From Nymphalis io (taxonomy: Eukaryota > Arthropoda > Insecta > Lepidoptera > Nymphalidae), in the NCBI RefSeq assembly GCF_905147045.1, contig NC_065889.1, forward strand, positions 6,949,001-7,013,000: DNA of 64,000 bases, in the 5' to 3' direction. A model generated the notes under the pieces. That model searched no databases. It saw only the letters and a list, made by a program, of their open reading frames with translations, and was not told the origin of the DNA. This document shows positions 36,432 through 48,769 of this stretch, piece after piece; position 1 is the stretch's first letter, and each line of letters opens with the position of its first letter. Made by a program: the position numbers and the translations under genes.

Positions 36432-39400
36432 ATGCCAATTGAACACTCCCCTCCGAAAACACCTACTCCTATGTTACAGCATTCTCAATCATCTCCGGAT
36501 ATAACCGGAGATTCCAATGTAACCATGAGGTCACAGAGACTAAAGCGTAAACAGGGAGATGACTTGGAATATTTTCTGAGCAAATTTAAAAATTGTAATA
36601 CCATAATTTTGAACCCTAATGCTTATCTTAAAATATTGCAACAGAACATCAGAAGCGTAAATAAAAACTTTGACAGCTTAAATGTCCTACTATCGAGATT
36701 CAATTTCAACATTGACATAATTATTTTATCTGAATGCTGGCTTTCTAACGTCATTAATCTCCACAACGTTCCGGGATACACGTGTTTTAGCACTTCAGTA
36801 AACTACAATCAAAAAGATGGGGTCATTGTTATTTTGAATAATAATATAGATTTTAAAGTAGAAGAACCTAACATGCAGGAGGCTAATTGCCTCACAATAA
36901 AAATAAATAAAAACACGGTGATAATTGCCATATACAGACCTCCTAGTTTCCGCCTCTTAAATAATTTCATTGAATCTCTCCACAACTTGCTCGTGCAGCT
37001 CTCATCATACAAAAACATAATATTATTGGGAGACATCAATATTAATACTGCTGACTTAAATCAGGATACTTCGAATTATCTTGAAGTCCTGTCATTTTTT
37101 GATTTAATCCCGGTATATTACACACCTACTAGAGCCAATAGTTGCTTAGACCATATAATCTTTTAAACAAAACTATTATCTTTTACCTTCATCTTAAAAA
37201 CAGCAATAACAGATCACGAACCAATTCTTTTATGTATGAATAAAAATACCAATAGTATGTATAAAAAATTAAAATACTCATATAAATTAAATTTTGACAA
37301 ATTAAAAGATGATTATAAAAATTTAGATTTTAGTGAGATATATAATATAAATAACAATCCAGATCAGAGCATGAACATATTTATTAACCTTATACAAAAC
37401 ATTATTTTGAAAAACACAATCACCAATAGACTTCCTCGAAGTAAAATAATTAAAAAACCCTGGATCACCATAGGTTTGCTGAAATGCATAAGAACTAGGG
37501 ATAGAATGCACTACAAATTAAAGTAAGAGGTAAATAATGAGACTAAGAATTACATACAAACGTTACAGGAATTTTTGTAATCAAATTTAAATAAAAATGT
37601 AAGAGGGACTACGAAAGAAATGAAATTAAAGCCGCTGGAAATAATAACAAAAAATATGGAACGTAATAAAAAATATTAATAACTTAAATAAAACTACAAA
37701 CCAACCTTTTAAACCCCTTAATATAAATAAAACACCCCTGGAATCAGTAAACTCAGTAAACAAATACTTTGCAAGCATAGGTGCTGATCTGGCCTCAAAA
37801 TAACCTCAAACCTACCAACCACCTCCACTAATATCTTTAGAACATCATCTATACAATACTCGTTCTCTTAAGCACTACAAAAGATGAAATATGTAGACTT
37901 ATAATCGACCTAAAATCAAACTGTAGTCCTGGCTGGGATGGCATAACGTCCAAGGTACTCAAGTGTCTAATTGAATTTATTGTGACTCCGCTCACCTACA
38001 TTTTTAATAGATGTTTATCCGAAGGTATATTTCCTGTTTCTCTCAAGAAATCCATAGTTATACCCATCTTTAAAGCCGGAGACAGAAACCTTGTATCAAA
38101 TTACCGTCCAATCTCGATATTACCATCCCTCTCGAAAATACTTGAAAAAATTATAAATAATAGACTTGTTAAATATTTGGAAGATAAAAATTTAATCGCA
38201 GATACACAATATATAATAAAATCTCGAAAATATAGGAAAGGAAAATCAACCTCGAATGCAGTTCATTCTCTTGCGGATTTCATAGTAGACATATTAGACA
38301 ATTTCACTGAAATTCTGCCACATGTGTATTCCACCAACCCGCATTGGAGCAGCGTGGTTGAATAAGCTCCAAACCTTCTCCTCAAAAAGAGGAGAGGAGG
38401 CCTTTAGCCCAGCAGTGGGACATTCACAGGCTGTTACGGATATTAGACAATAAAGAAAAATGCCTAACTATTTTTATTGATCTTTAAAAGGCATTCGATA
38501 CAGTCTCTTTGAATAAAATGATCGAGAAGCTACAGTTTAAGCATTAGAGATAGACAACTACAACTTTTACAAAATTATCTGCTAGGTCGCTCCCAGCAGG
38601 TTAAAATAGGTGACGTTATCAGCAATGAGAGATTTGTCACTTATGGAATTCCGCAGGGTAGCATTTTAGGCCCAACTCTATTTCTTTGCTATATAAATGA
38701 ACTTTGTAACCTAAAGCTAAGAAAGTGTAAAATAATATCATATGCAGATGATACCACACTTACATTTCACGGTAAAACATGGAATGAAGTATTTGAATTT
38801 GCACAAGAAGGTTTTAATACGGTTAATCACTGGATGGCTTATAATACCCTCACTCTGAATCCAAGTAAAACTCAATACATAGTTTTTTCAATACGCAACA
38901 CACCTAATAATACAATATCACATCAATTAGTAGCTCATTCATGTAATCTAGCAGATCATACCAAATGTACCTGTCCCATTGTTAATAAAATAGATCAAAC
39001 TAAATACTTAGGTATAACATTTGATAAAAATCTTAATTTTAAAGGGTATCTAAAACAATTAATTCAAAAACTCAGAAAACTTACATATGTTTTCAAAAAT
39101 ATGAGACATATCGCTGACTGGACCCTCATCAGGACTGTTTATATATCATTATGTCAATCTTTAATAAGTTAAAAGAGCTCAAAGAATGATACTTAAAGTA
39201 GCTCTCTCTAAGCCACGCATATTTCCTACTGTAGACCTATATAGGGAAGCAAATGTTCTAGCAGTCAGAAAACTTTACATTTTGAACATCATTTTAAAAA
39301 AACACTCCAGGATTAAGGCCTCACTGATTGATATAGCTGACTCTAGAAGATCTTATGAAGTATGTAAATCTGTAATGGTCAAAACTTTATTTGCCCAAAA

Positions 39401-39555
39401 ATTCTTAGATTTTAAAGCAAGGCAAGGCAAGGCTTTACAATAAATTAAATAAATTACTCTATATTTCAAATTTACTAAAATTCGCATGTAAGAGGAAATT
39501 AACTGTCTGGCTTTTAAAACTGGACTATGAAGAGATAGAAAAATTATTAATTTAA
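36432..39555 (+). mobile_element. Decayed CR1/Jockey-type LINE with endonuclease and RT
   Basis: The first frame (36432-37163) starts MPIEHSPPKTPTPMLQHSQS, a Pro/Ser-rich leader, then an apurinic-type endonuclease with QQNIRSVNKN, LSECWLS, IYRPPS, LLGDIN and a C-terminal LDHIIF. A linker frame lies at 37236-37523. Reverse transcriptase begins at 37982 with SYKP-region counterparts (FKAGDRNLVSNYRPISILPS), is split by a SINE at 38303-38439, and resumes at 38452 with a stop inside motif A (FIDL-stop-KAFDTVS). Motif C (SYADDTTL) near 38740 and IPQGSILGPTLF near 38650 survive. C-terminal pieces continue to 39443. Several stops and frameshifts make it inactive. The exact 5' end is uncertain and may lie nearer 36240. 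Confidence 0.85.
38303..38439 (+). mobile_element. 5'-truncated family B SINE nested in the LINE
   Basis: The insert carries ATTCTGCCACATGTGTATTC, GCATTGGAGCAGCGTGG and AGCCCAGCAGTGGGACATTC, the 3' half of the SINE at 26602-26911. It is flanked by a perfect 12-bp target-site duplication ATATTAGACAAT at 38291-38302 and 38440-38451. It splits the LINE reverse transcriptase between the codons for VDILDN and the sequence leading to motif A, so it arrived after the LINE. Confidence 0.95.
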
Positions 39556-39589
39556 TACATTAATAATAAACAAGCAATTGTAGTAAAAA

Positions 39590-39810
39590 AAGTAATCTAC
39601 ACACCATATATAAATAAATATACATACAAGACACACAGACATATACACATACACACAAACACACACCCATACACATGCGCTCACACGCACATACTCACAA
39701 GCATACATTATCTTTTTATTTCTATTAGCATAAGTATAACTTATTACTAGATAATATATTGTAAAAGCTTTAGTGTTTCTCGTGTTTTCTATAAAATTAA
39801 GCAAATAAAT
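39590..39810 (+). repeat. CA-rich microsatellite and AT-rich tail after the LINE
   Basis: An impure CA/ACAC tract at about 39640-39700, then AT-rich DNA ending AATAAATAG near 39811. It may be the 3' UTR of the LINE, but this is not established. Confidence 0.4.
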
Positions 39811-40290
39811 AGTTCCTTACTCAAGAGGGGGAGCCAGGAGACCCTTAAGACAGGGCAACCTAGTTTGGGCTCCTGTATCCCACATATAACTGTATTTATA
39901 TATTGTAGGAATATAGGAGGGTAGTAGTGGGAGGAAGTGTATTTAAAGGAGGGTGGACGGTAGACAGGTCTCTTTTTGCTATCGTGTGTTCGGTCGATTG
40001 GTGTCATACTGTGTTATTTTTGTAATCCATTGCGATTAAGTTTGTTAGTGTCGTGTTGCTAGGGTTAGTTTTGAATTAAATTAGGAGAATTGTCGTTACA
40101 TAAATTCATTAATAAAAATTGTCGAATAGTTTGTGATTTTGTAAAATTGATTAAATTTATTATCTAGTTTTCTGTAATTTTGGTTTTAAATAAAATCCCT
40201 TCTGATCTGGTTTCTAAGAATATATTATAAAAAAAGAAAATGTAAACATTATTGTCTGTGGGAGAGAATAAAAAATAAATTTATGATCGA
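39811..40290. other. Unclassified moderately GC segment, possibly LTR-like
   Basis: Contains TGTATTTAAAGGAGGGTGG (TATA-like) near 39938, then GACAGGTCTCTTTTTGCTAT and a promoter-like stretch to about 40030. It resembles a mobile-element promoter or leader but has no clear terminal repeats. Confidence 0.25.
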
Positions 40291-40296
40291 ATAGGT

Positions 40297-40500
40297 ACGA
40301 CGAACAAATGGGCCACCTGATGGTAAATGGTTATCACCGCCCATACACATTGGCATTATAAGAAATGTTAACCATCGCTTACATCGCCAATGCGTCACCA
40401 ATCTTGGGAACTAACGATACGATGTTATGTCCTTTGTGCCTGTAATTACATTGGCTCACTGACCCTTCAAACCGGAACACAACAACACCAAGTACCTTGG
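40297..40500 (-). repeat. Short interspersed repeat family A, reverse copy
   Basis: Contains GGGCCACCTGATGGTAAATG, CCCATACACATTGGCATT, AAATGTTAACCATCGCTTAC and TGTGCCTGTAATTACA, all reverse-complement blocks of the copy at 19012-19299. The GTACCACCC end is missing or degraded. Confidence 0.85.
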
Positions 40501-40618
40501 CACCTACTTTACCTTTTGAACCTAAACAGAAGAGCTTGTACAAAGCCCTATCACCAGTTACTGTTAGTATAGAATATCTTCATGAAAAAAATAATAATTC
40601 TACTTTTATCTTAATGTA

Positions 40619-40732
40619 CAGTAACAGCCTGTTAATGTCCCACTGCTGGGCTAAGGCCTCCTCTCCCTTTTTTGAGGAGAAGGTTTGGAGCTTATTCCAC
40701 CACGCTGCTCCAATGCGGGTTGGTGGAATAAG
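40619..40732 (-). repeat. 3' fragment of SINE family B, reverse copy
   Basis: On the plus strand CAGCCTGTTAATGTCCCACT, GCTGGGCTAAGGCCTCCTCT, GAGGAGAAGGTTTGGAGCTT and CACGCTGCTCCAATGCGGGT are the complement of the 3' body of the SINE at 26602-26911. Truncated at the 5' side. Confidence 0.9.
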
Positions 40733-41704
40733 CTCTTAATCTATATGAATTATCTTAATGTATTTAAAAATATATATTAAGTAATAGTTTAAATTAAAAA
40801 AGTTAAACAAGAAATCATTGATTCTGATTTATTAAATACACTTCAATAGGTAAATAATGATCAATAATATATTTTGTTTTCATAAACTTTAAAGCTGCAT
40901 GTATACATTCGCGCGAGTGACGAGGCGAGCGGCGTGTTGGGGCACGAGCAAGAACACTTTTAATACAATATTACGAGTCGATTTTATGTTTATATATCCG
41001 TTTTCTCGTTAATTTCATAGCAAGCAAGCAACATAAGAATAAATGATTAAATATAATAATTTCTTGATTTTTATTTATATTATTATTGTTACTACCTTAT
41101 TTATATTATCATTGTTAGTTTAGTTACTAGTGGCTACATAAATGGCCGTAGATCCCGACGTCCTGACTTATTCTTAGTGGCAGCCCGGAGTCTGTATGTT
41201 AGAAGTAACCTGTGCTTTGGAGAGCACGTAAAGCCTTTGGTCCTTCGCATGAAATCATTTTTGGTCGTGTCGAATTTGTCATCTCATCGGATTATGAAGG
41301 TGAGACAAACATTTAAGAAAATTAAAAATTTCCTAGTAAAGTGTAATCGGTTTTTTTATAATATTTGTCTATATATTTTTTTCAGGTAATTTAAGATTTA
41401 TAATTTATTTATATTGCAACAATTATTACTTGGATTGTTGTCAGTTGGCAACTCTTGTGCTTGTAAATTTTTAGCGGTTTCACCGCTTCAAGTTCGCGGT
41501 CATCGGTGACGCCATAGCGTAGCGGTATTCTACTCGTCCTCCCGCCATTTTGATTTCTTAACCAAAGTGACTGAACGCTTGCATTTTAAAGTTTATAACT
41601 AACAGCTAAAAGTGTTGATTAACAAATGGAATAAGTTTATTGAGGACATTGAGTGAAATTATTTTACTCTAAGTATATTGTGCTGTCTCACATACCAAGT
41701 TATA
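40733..41704 (+). promoter_or_regulatory. Upstream region of the GGR-rich protein gene
   Basis: Mostly AT-rich. A short GC-richer stretch at 41480-41560 includes CCCGCCATTTTGATTTC, a GCCATTTT motif frequent near insect transcription starts. I infer a start near 41540 and an unspliced 5' UTR of about 150 nt before the ATG at 41705. Confidence 0.4.
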
Positions 41705-44700
41705 ATGGATGGCCCAAATCGTGGATTTCGCGGTGGTGGACGCGGTGGTCCACCGGGTCTTCGAGGCCGTGGAGGCTTTGAAATGCGTGGAAGGTAGTAC
41801 TGTTTAATCACAAGATTCTTTCATTTTACACTTAAAATGGTGTAACAGTATCTAAAATATATGAAATGGTTAACACGCAGTATTTAAATTTTAGGTTATA
41901 AGAAGTCCTTGTTACCTACCGTACTAATTTTGTTTTTTCCTAGGGGTGGCGGTCCGGGAATGCGAGGTCGTGGCGGCCCTATGAGAGGTGGTGGTCCGCC
42001 ACGTGGTGGACCGCGCGGATTTCGAGGAGGACCTATGCGTGGCGTCGAAAGAGGAGGCAGGTTTCCACCGGGTCCTCAAGGTCCAGGACCTCACCCAGTA
42101 CCAACAATTGAATCACGAGGTCCACCTCAAAGTAATTAATACTTTGATTTATATGTAATACTTAATTAATATATAATGTAGAAATGCATAATTATTTTAA
42201 ATTTTAATTGTAATTTTAAAGGAGGAGGGTTTAATAACAACAGAGGTGGTCCAGGAGGCATGAGAGGTAGAGGTGGCAGGGGCAGAGGAGACTTTGGACC
42301 TCGCAATGACAGAGGTGGACGTGGAATGCCAATGAGAGGTATGAATACACCTATTGAATGTTAGCATGTTTTAACATATTTGAATTAATCACACATATTA
42401 TGTAATAATAAAAAAATAGGCCGTGGAGGCAGAGGTGGCCATGGTCCTCCACCAAGTGGGCTTCCTGGAGGTCCAGGTCCAGGACCCCATGGACCGGCAC
42501 TTGCTCCCGGGCCAATTGTACCGCCACGAGCTGTACCAGCTCCGCATCCAATAGGCGCACCCCAAGGTGGGCCACCATTTAAACGAGGTGGTGGACCAAT
42601 ACATGGTGGGCCTGGTGGTCCGCCAAAACGTGGAAGGTAAGTTTTTTTGCAATCTGAAATAAATAAAACAATTTTAAAACATGAAAAAATTATTTATACT
42701 TTATCTATAACCATTTTATGCAATTTTACTATTTTTGTGCAGATATGAAGGACCACGAGGGTCCAATGGTGGCAGGCCTCCACCAACCAGTGGTTATCAA
42801 CAAACAGCACCATCACACAACACTCAATCCACCAATGGTTATGGACCACCATCGTGAGTTTATAATGTATTACTAATAATTTTTTTGGAATTGAAATATG
42901 AATAAAATGATGATCCATTTACACGATAGGAATGTGCCGTCTGATACATATATGACGCTAAAAATTAATCTGAAAATAAAATGTATCTACTAAAAATATC
43001 AGAGTATGAATATATTTTTTTAATACTGTGTCATTTTCTAGGCATACAGGGTACCAACCATATGAGCAGCCACCAGCAGATCAATACAATACTCCACAAT
43101 CATATAATACTCCAAGGTAATTAGCATCTTAGATTTATACTTTCACAAAAACCTGTGTAAAAACTTTTTTCAGAGTGGATTAAACATTTACTGCAAAAAT
43201 TTATATAAGTTAGACTATTTTTTGAGCCATGATGAAAACATTGACAAGATAGGAATTGCCGTCTTATACTTAGATGCAGAAACCAAAAATTCTGAGACTA
43301 CCATAATATTAAAATGTATATTATTAAATTTATTTGTACTTTAAGTATATACTATTGTTATAGTTCATATCAAAGCAACTATTCTTCACAAGCACCAGCT
43401 CAACCTAATTCGGGCTACAACTCAAGTGGTTATGGTTCTAATTATGGATACTCAACTGGTGGCCAAGGATATGAAAATGATGGGTATGGGTAAGTAAAAT
43501 ACGATTTAGTTTCCTTAATATACCATTCCACTAAATTAATCCATAATAAAAAGGTAAACTGCTTATTAAAAAAATTGTGTTTAGTCATATTATGGTGAAC
43601 TTTAGACAATTTATCAGTAATTTTTTTTTTCTATCTTACAGTAAAATTTTATTCCTTCTTTTTATACATACATCCTTTTTGCAGTCTAATTCCTTACTAA
43701 AAAAATGTATAATATACATTTATTTTGTTTTATTATAGAAATAACCCCGGTGGTGGTGGTGATGCTGGCTACGGACCAGCTGAACCCGTATATGGAGGTC
43801 CCGCACCAGCATATGACTCATACTCCCAGCCCTCTTACAATACATACCAACAAGCGCAACCACAATATAATAACAACTATGGTAAGTACAAGAAATGTTG
43901 AGACAACAATTTATTGAATCATTAATTAAGAATCTAGTCATAATGACGATTGTTAGTAGTCAAACTTTAAGGCTTGGTAAGCAACAGTTTTTAGCAAGCA
44001 ATAATACAGTATTTACAATATTACCCTTCGACATATTACACATTTGAAGTAGATTTGGAATATATTTAGCTAACAAGTAAATATTGAGAACAAACAAAGA
44101 TATTTAAAGTTAATTATGAAATCTATATGAATTTGCCTGCAAGATTCTTTTGAAAGCAATTTCAAATACATAATTAAAATGAACTCAATGATATGAAAGT
44201 TATAATTTATAAATAAAAGTATTTATTTTCTTATGATTAGATTAAAATTAATTACAATATTAGTGTCATAAAATTATAATTAAAATCTTATCATGTATTA
44301 CTATATTATAAGAATATAAAATAAGTAAAAAATAATATCTTGTTAGTTGCAGAATCTTAGAATTATTTATAGTAGTAGCCACAGCTGCTATGGATGGATG
44401 TGATTAGTGAGAATTATTTAAAATATATTTATTTTCAAAACACATCATAAGCGTGGTACATAATAAGAAAACTGAAAATAATATTTTGTCTAACTAAAAT
44501 GTAATGCCTTTAAACTACATAGACAAAACATAAGTAAGATAAAACAAATGTTGAAATTTTAATTTATGCAATTTAGTAACAAACCTCAATGGTAATAAAA
44601 ATGTAATGTGAACGATACTTTTATATACTTCATACATATTTGTTAGTTAATATTTTATTTTAAAATATTATTTGGTGTAATAGGTGTTTTAAAACCAACA

Positions 44701-45034
44701 AATCTTACATTGCCTAGGAATATATAAAATTAATAATAAATTATATCTTGATGCTATAAAGTGATACATAGGTATAACAAAATTACTTTGCAAAAGAATA
44801 ATAAGGTGCCTATTTTATGAAACAAATTTACATTTTTTCAATCCTGTAAGTCAGTGAAAAAATAAGTTTCATAAATAACAGTACTGTGTAAAAATTATAT
44901 ATTTTTTTGATTAAAATTAGATAATTTATAGTTAGTTTCAATGGGCACTATTGCACTAAAGAAATATTAATGTTGAGACATATTGACATAGCATCAATAT
45001 CTTTGTAATTGTTTGTATTACAGGCAGTTGGTGA
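41705..45034 (+). CDS. Glycine/arginine-rich protein with Y/Q/N-rich tail, likely RNA-binding
   Basis: Nine exons in my model: 41705-41793, 41944-42131, 42222-42338, 42420-42636, 42743-42853, 43042-43116, 43364-43489, 43739-43881 and 45024-45034. They are consistent in phase and give 358 residues ending GSW and TGA. Residues 1-110 or so are dense in GGR/RGG (FRGGGRGG, GMRGRGGPMRGG, RGRGGRGRG), the middle is Pro/Gly-rich, and the last 120 residues are a Tyr/Gln/Asn/Gly/Ser low-complexity region (NSGYNSSGYGSNYGY, QPQYNNNYG). RGG tracts are typical RNA-binding sites and substrates for arginine methylation, and the tail resembles phase-separating domains. No RRM, KH or zinc finger is visible. I cannot name the orthologue. 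Introns 5 and 6 hold snoRNA-like sequences. The terminal exon may vary. Confidence 0.85.
42907..42973 (+). ncRNA. Candidate box C/D snoRNA in intron 5
   Basis: Box C ATGATGA at 42907-42913, D' CTGA at 42941-42944, C'-like TATGACG at 42951-42957 and box D CTGA at 42970-42973 occur in the right order and spacing within the 188-nt intron 42854-43041. The sequence before D' (GATAGGAATGTGCCGT) nearly recurs in the candidate in the next intron. A terminal stem is not convincing by eye, and the rRNA target was not identified. Confidence 0.55.
43229..43295 (+). ncRNA. Candidate box C/D snoRNA in intron 6
   Basis: Box C ATGATGA at 43229-43235 and box D CTGA at 43292-43295 bracket 56 nt in the 247-nt intron 43117-43363. 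The segment GATAGGAATTGCCGTCT matches the guide-like segment of the intron 5 candidate except for a two-base difference. The D' box here is degenerate (CTTA). The pair looks like a duplicated guide RNA carried by one host gene. Confidence 0.55.
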
Positions 45035-47283
45035 TCTGTTTGACTAAGAAAAATATGAACATCTATATGCAACTCTAAATATTAGTAGCTGGATCGATTA
45101 TTTGAAGATTATTTTTAATTTGGATCAATTATGGTTTAATTTATTTTGTCATAAATTAGGAAAATCTTTGAAGGTTTTAATGTTGATATATTTAAATATT
45201 GACTCGGATTAAATATGGCCTTGTTACAAATGACTCAAGTCACATATGAATTACTGACTCTTGCAAAATACTGTTTTTAGTCACAATATAATTAATGAGA
45301 TTAATAATAATACATTATGTATTAAAGAAATCCAAATTTGTAACCAGTGGTTAGCAGTCGGCACCATGTTTTAGAAATTAAGAAAATAATTCGTAATAAA
45401 ATTATAAAAGAGAAAATGTGTGCTCTTTATTTTTAAATCTTGAAATCTTTTATTTTAAATAATTTATTGAAAATAAAAACAGGTAAAGGGTATTTTTTAT
45501 GACTAGCTTTCATTGTATTATATTTTCAAATAAGATTTAAACAATTCTAATTTTCAGGTTTTGTACTTGAAGAAAGCATACTTTCATAAATAAATGTGTA
45601 ATTTTATAAAATATATTTTTTAAGATTATTTATATATAGTATTACATCTTAATCAATGTAAATATACAAAAAGACGAGAAATATGACTATGATGATAATT
45701 TAAATCAATTAAAAACACATCTTGAGAATCTTATATATTCACTGAAGGGTAAACAGTGAAATAAAAAGCGTAATTAAAAAGCATTACAGTATTATTAGGA
45801 GAATAATTTTACTATATTAATAAGATATTGAGCAATAGTTATTGGTTCTTTCTCTAAACATCACTATAGAAATGATTTTTTATTTAAGTTAATTAATAAG
45901 GAAAGTAAAGAGTAATGCAGATATGCCTATCTTTAAGTTTATGTTACATTTTTTATTAATCGGTGCGAGTTAAATAACGAAATTGTTTACCCTATGTACA
46001 AATTAGTATATGTTTTTAATATAAGTAAAAAGCAAATCGATTATAATTTCAAGTTGCATAGAACAAATAAAATATTACTTATATTAGTAATGTAAATTAG
46101 CACAAACTTCATGAGCAGCACCAGAACGAATTTACGAGAGTAGTATATTCTATACTACGAGTTTGAAGATAATATTATATTGTGAATAACAGGTAATCAT
46201 TATTTCTAATATTTTAAATAGCCATTACCAATATTAATAATATCAGGACTTAAAAGGAATATATAAAATGATTAATGAATCTTAAGTTATGTTAAACGTA
46301 ATTAGCATTACATAAAAAGGAACAAATGTTAACGACACAAAGTTTTTTATAAGTAGACAGGTCTATGGACTGAGAATTTGAAAATTGAAACTATATGCTA
46401 AGGTTATTTATGCCAGTCGCTATATTCACGATCCAGCTAATAAGTAGGCAATTATATAGAGACTTTCACACATAAGATATAAGCATATATTTATTAACAA
46501 ATATACTAGGCGAACAATATTATAAAGGTTCTATAATTTATATTATACAAGACATTTAGGAAAGTAAAAATTATAAATATAACCTAACTTAAAAAAAAGC
46601 TGAGGATAAGATGTTACATTTAATAAAATAAATATAATTCAGTTTTTTTTCAATTTAAAATATGATTATCTACATTTTTGTTCTATTTTTCAGAAAAAGG
46701 TTGAATAAAACACTATGTTGAGCTAATGTTCATTGAAGATTATACAAACATCTAACCTTAAGATGCGAACAATTACCACAACCTCAAGTATGACATATTG
46801 GCACACAGGTAAAATTCATTCACATTCTAATAATATAAAGTTATGTTTTCAAAGCAACTTCAACATAATTAATAAATTGAGGTTAAATTGTTTTGGAATA
46901 ATGCACATTGTTATAAAAACAATCTTTAAATTTTAAGCTTAACGTTAAAAGATTTTCGTGTATTTTTTTTACTTTTGTACACAGTTCAGCTTAAAAATAT
47001 AAAAATTCAAAATCTAATTATTTTTTATCTGATTTAATTCGCTTTGATTTTGACAACTACTTTGTTTTCTAAAGTTTAACATTGTGCATATTTTTTTATT
47101 TGTAAAAATAAAGGAGAAAAAGTTATGTTAATGCATCTGCTAAGGACTTGAGAATATAATAATCATTAATTAATTGTTATTTTATATCTGAATATAATTA
47201 AACTCAGATTAATTAAACTCAGATTGTTGTAAATTATAAAACAGATTTAAAAAAAGATTACTCATAAATAAAAATCGTTTCAG
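45035..47283 (+). other. 3' UTR or alternative-terminal intron of the GGR-rich gene
   Basis: AT-rich DNA with several AATAAA hexamers and no repeats that I recognise. At 46694 an acceptor (TTTTTCAG) would join exon 8 in phase to a 3-residue tail EKG and TGA, overlapped by AATAAA at 46704-46709. If real this is a second possible terminal exon. Confidence 0.4.
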
Positions 47284-47343
47284 GTTCCAGGCGTATGAAT
47301 TCTGAAGAGTATCAGTTTTATGTTTTAAAATTTCTTTAATAAA
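47284..47343 (+). other. Possible alternative terminal exon of the GGR-rich gene
   Basis: Acceptor CGTTTCAG precedes a phase-compatible exon. Joined to the single G left by exon 8 it reads GSRRMNSEEYQFYVLKFL then TAA at 47337-47339, with AATAAA at 47338-47343 overlapping the stop. That coincidence of acceptor, phase, coding and polyadenylation signal is suggestive only; it would need a 3.4-kb intron from 43881. Confidence 0.35.
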
Positions 47344-47360
47344 TATTTATAAAAATGTTT

Positions 47361-48236
47361 GTTTTAATTATTTTAAAACGACGACAATATAGTAAGTTGA
47401 AACACTCGTAACATAACTATTGAAAATTACTAAACTATTAAATATTCAATATAATATCTCCATAAGGGTGTAGCAACTATGAAGAGAAATAAAAAGCGTC
47501 CCTCAAAATGTAAGAAATTTAGATGGCGCTGCTGAGCATATTGAAACTTTCATGACATTGCTCCCTGGTTTTCTTTTTCTCTACGACATATCATATAAAT
47601 TAATGTGCCTATTAATGGAATGAACTTATCGATAACCAACTTGTTGAATTAATTGTAGAGGTCACAGATCTTATCCTGAAAAAAATTATTTAATAAAATT
47701 AAAATCATATCTAAATATAAAAACTGGATGGGTGTATAATGGCCCCCGGCCACTACTACAACCTACCCTGGCTGACGTCATATATGTAAAATAGATATAT
47801 GAGACCATGAGATATTTGACCCGGAAGCCTACTCGGAAATTTACTGCAATTTTCTTAAAAAACAATATTTATCGAGCGATTAACGAAATATTCTCATTTG
47901 TCCTCATCCTAGGCTTGAGTAGAGCCACCCGAGCCGACGCAATCCCACCCTTTTTACATTATTTTTTTGCAAAAAAACGCCTAGTGTACGAATACTTTTT
48001 ACACCCCCTGTATGTATTTGGGTTAAGACTGCTCGGCTTGGCCGCAAACTGTAAGTACGATTTATAAACAGTTCACATGAGTTTAACTGAAAAATAGCGT
48101 ATCTCTAGTTCAAAGTTTTACGCCATTATATGTATATGGTAATATAATTAAAATGAAACCATTATTAATTAAAACGTATTTAGGAAGCGTACCAATATGT
48201 TTTTATTCTATCAAACACTATTCAACTCACTGAAAC
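47361..48236. other. Unassigned DNA with an 86-codon ORF
   Basis: An ORF at 47807-48067 (+) has no recognisable domain. A TGACGTCA palindrome lies at 47773-47780. The local sequence is slightly GC-richer than the flanks and might be a decayed mobile element. Confidence 0.25.
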
Positions 48237-48305
48237 TCTTTGTAAACGGTGGCTTTGTGCAAGCCTGTCTGGGTAGGTACCACCCACTCTTTAGATACTT
48301 TAACT
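48237..48305 (+). repeat. 5' piece of repeat family A
   Basis: GGCTTTGTGCAAGCC and GTCTGGGTAGGTACCACCCA match the left end of the copy at 19012-19299; similarity fades after about 48300. Confidence 0.7.
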
Positions 48306-48769
48306 ATCGAGTGCCTTCAGCGCCAGCAACGTCTAGATGTAGTTTTGCATGTTTTTAAACATACCGATAGATTTATAAATTAAGCAAAGAATTGGTAGTA
48401 ATTCACATTAGTCTTTGTATTCTTCCCATTGATTAATTATGTAATACTCTAGAGATGTTCAAGCACTGGACTTCATCGTTCGTTTTCTTTATAACTATAT
48501 ATATATAGATAGATAGATAGTTACGTAAAATTTACTGAATTCAATTGCAATAAGAACAAGTTATACATACAAAATTAATGAGGTCTACACTCCTGCCAAA
48601 ACTGCTCCAAGCCGTGGAGTCTAGTACATTTCAATTAAACTGTAAAACCGATTCGCTGCCTTGGAAACCAACACTGACGTTGACATCAACCAAGAACTCG
48701 AACAAGTGAACAAGTGGTGGGTATCCTTAGGGTGGAGGGGACGAAGTTTTATCAAGCTCAAAACACCGG

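Noticed and set aside
36809..37039. 76-codon minus-strand ORF
   Set aside because: Antisense to the LINE endonuclease frame.
39547..39804. Cys/Val/Tyr-rich minus-strand ORF
   Set aside because: Translation of the impure CA microsatellite.
42351..42918. Minus-strand ORFs in the RGG gene
   Set aside because: Antisense to Gly/Pro-rich exons; the composition keeps the reverse frames open.
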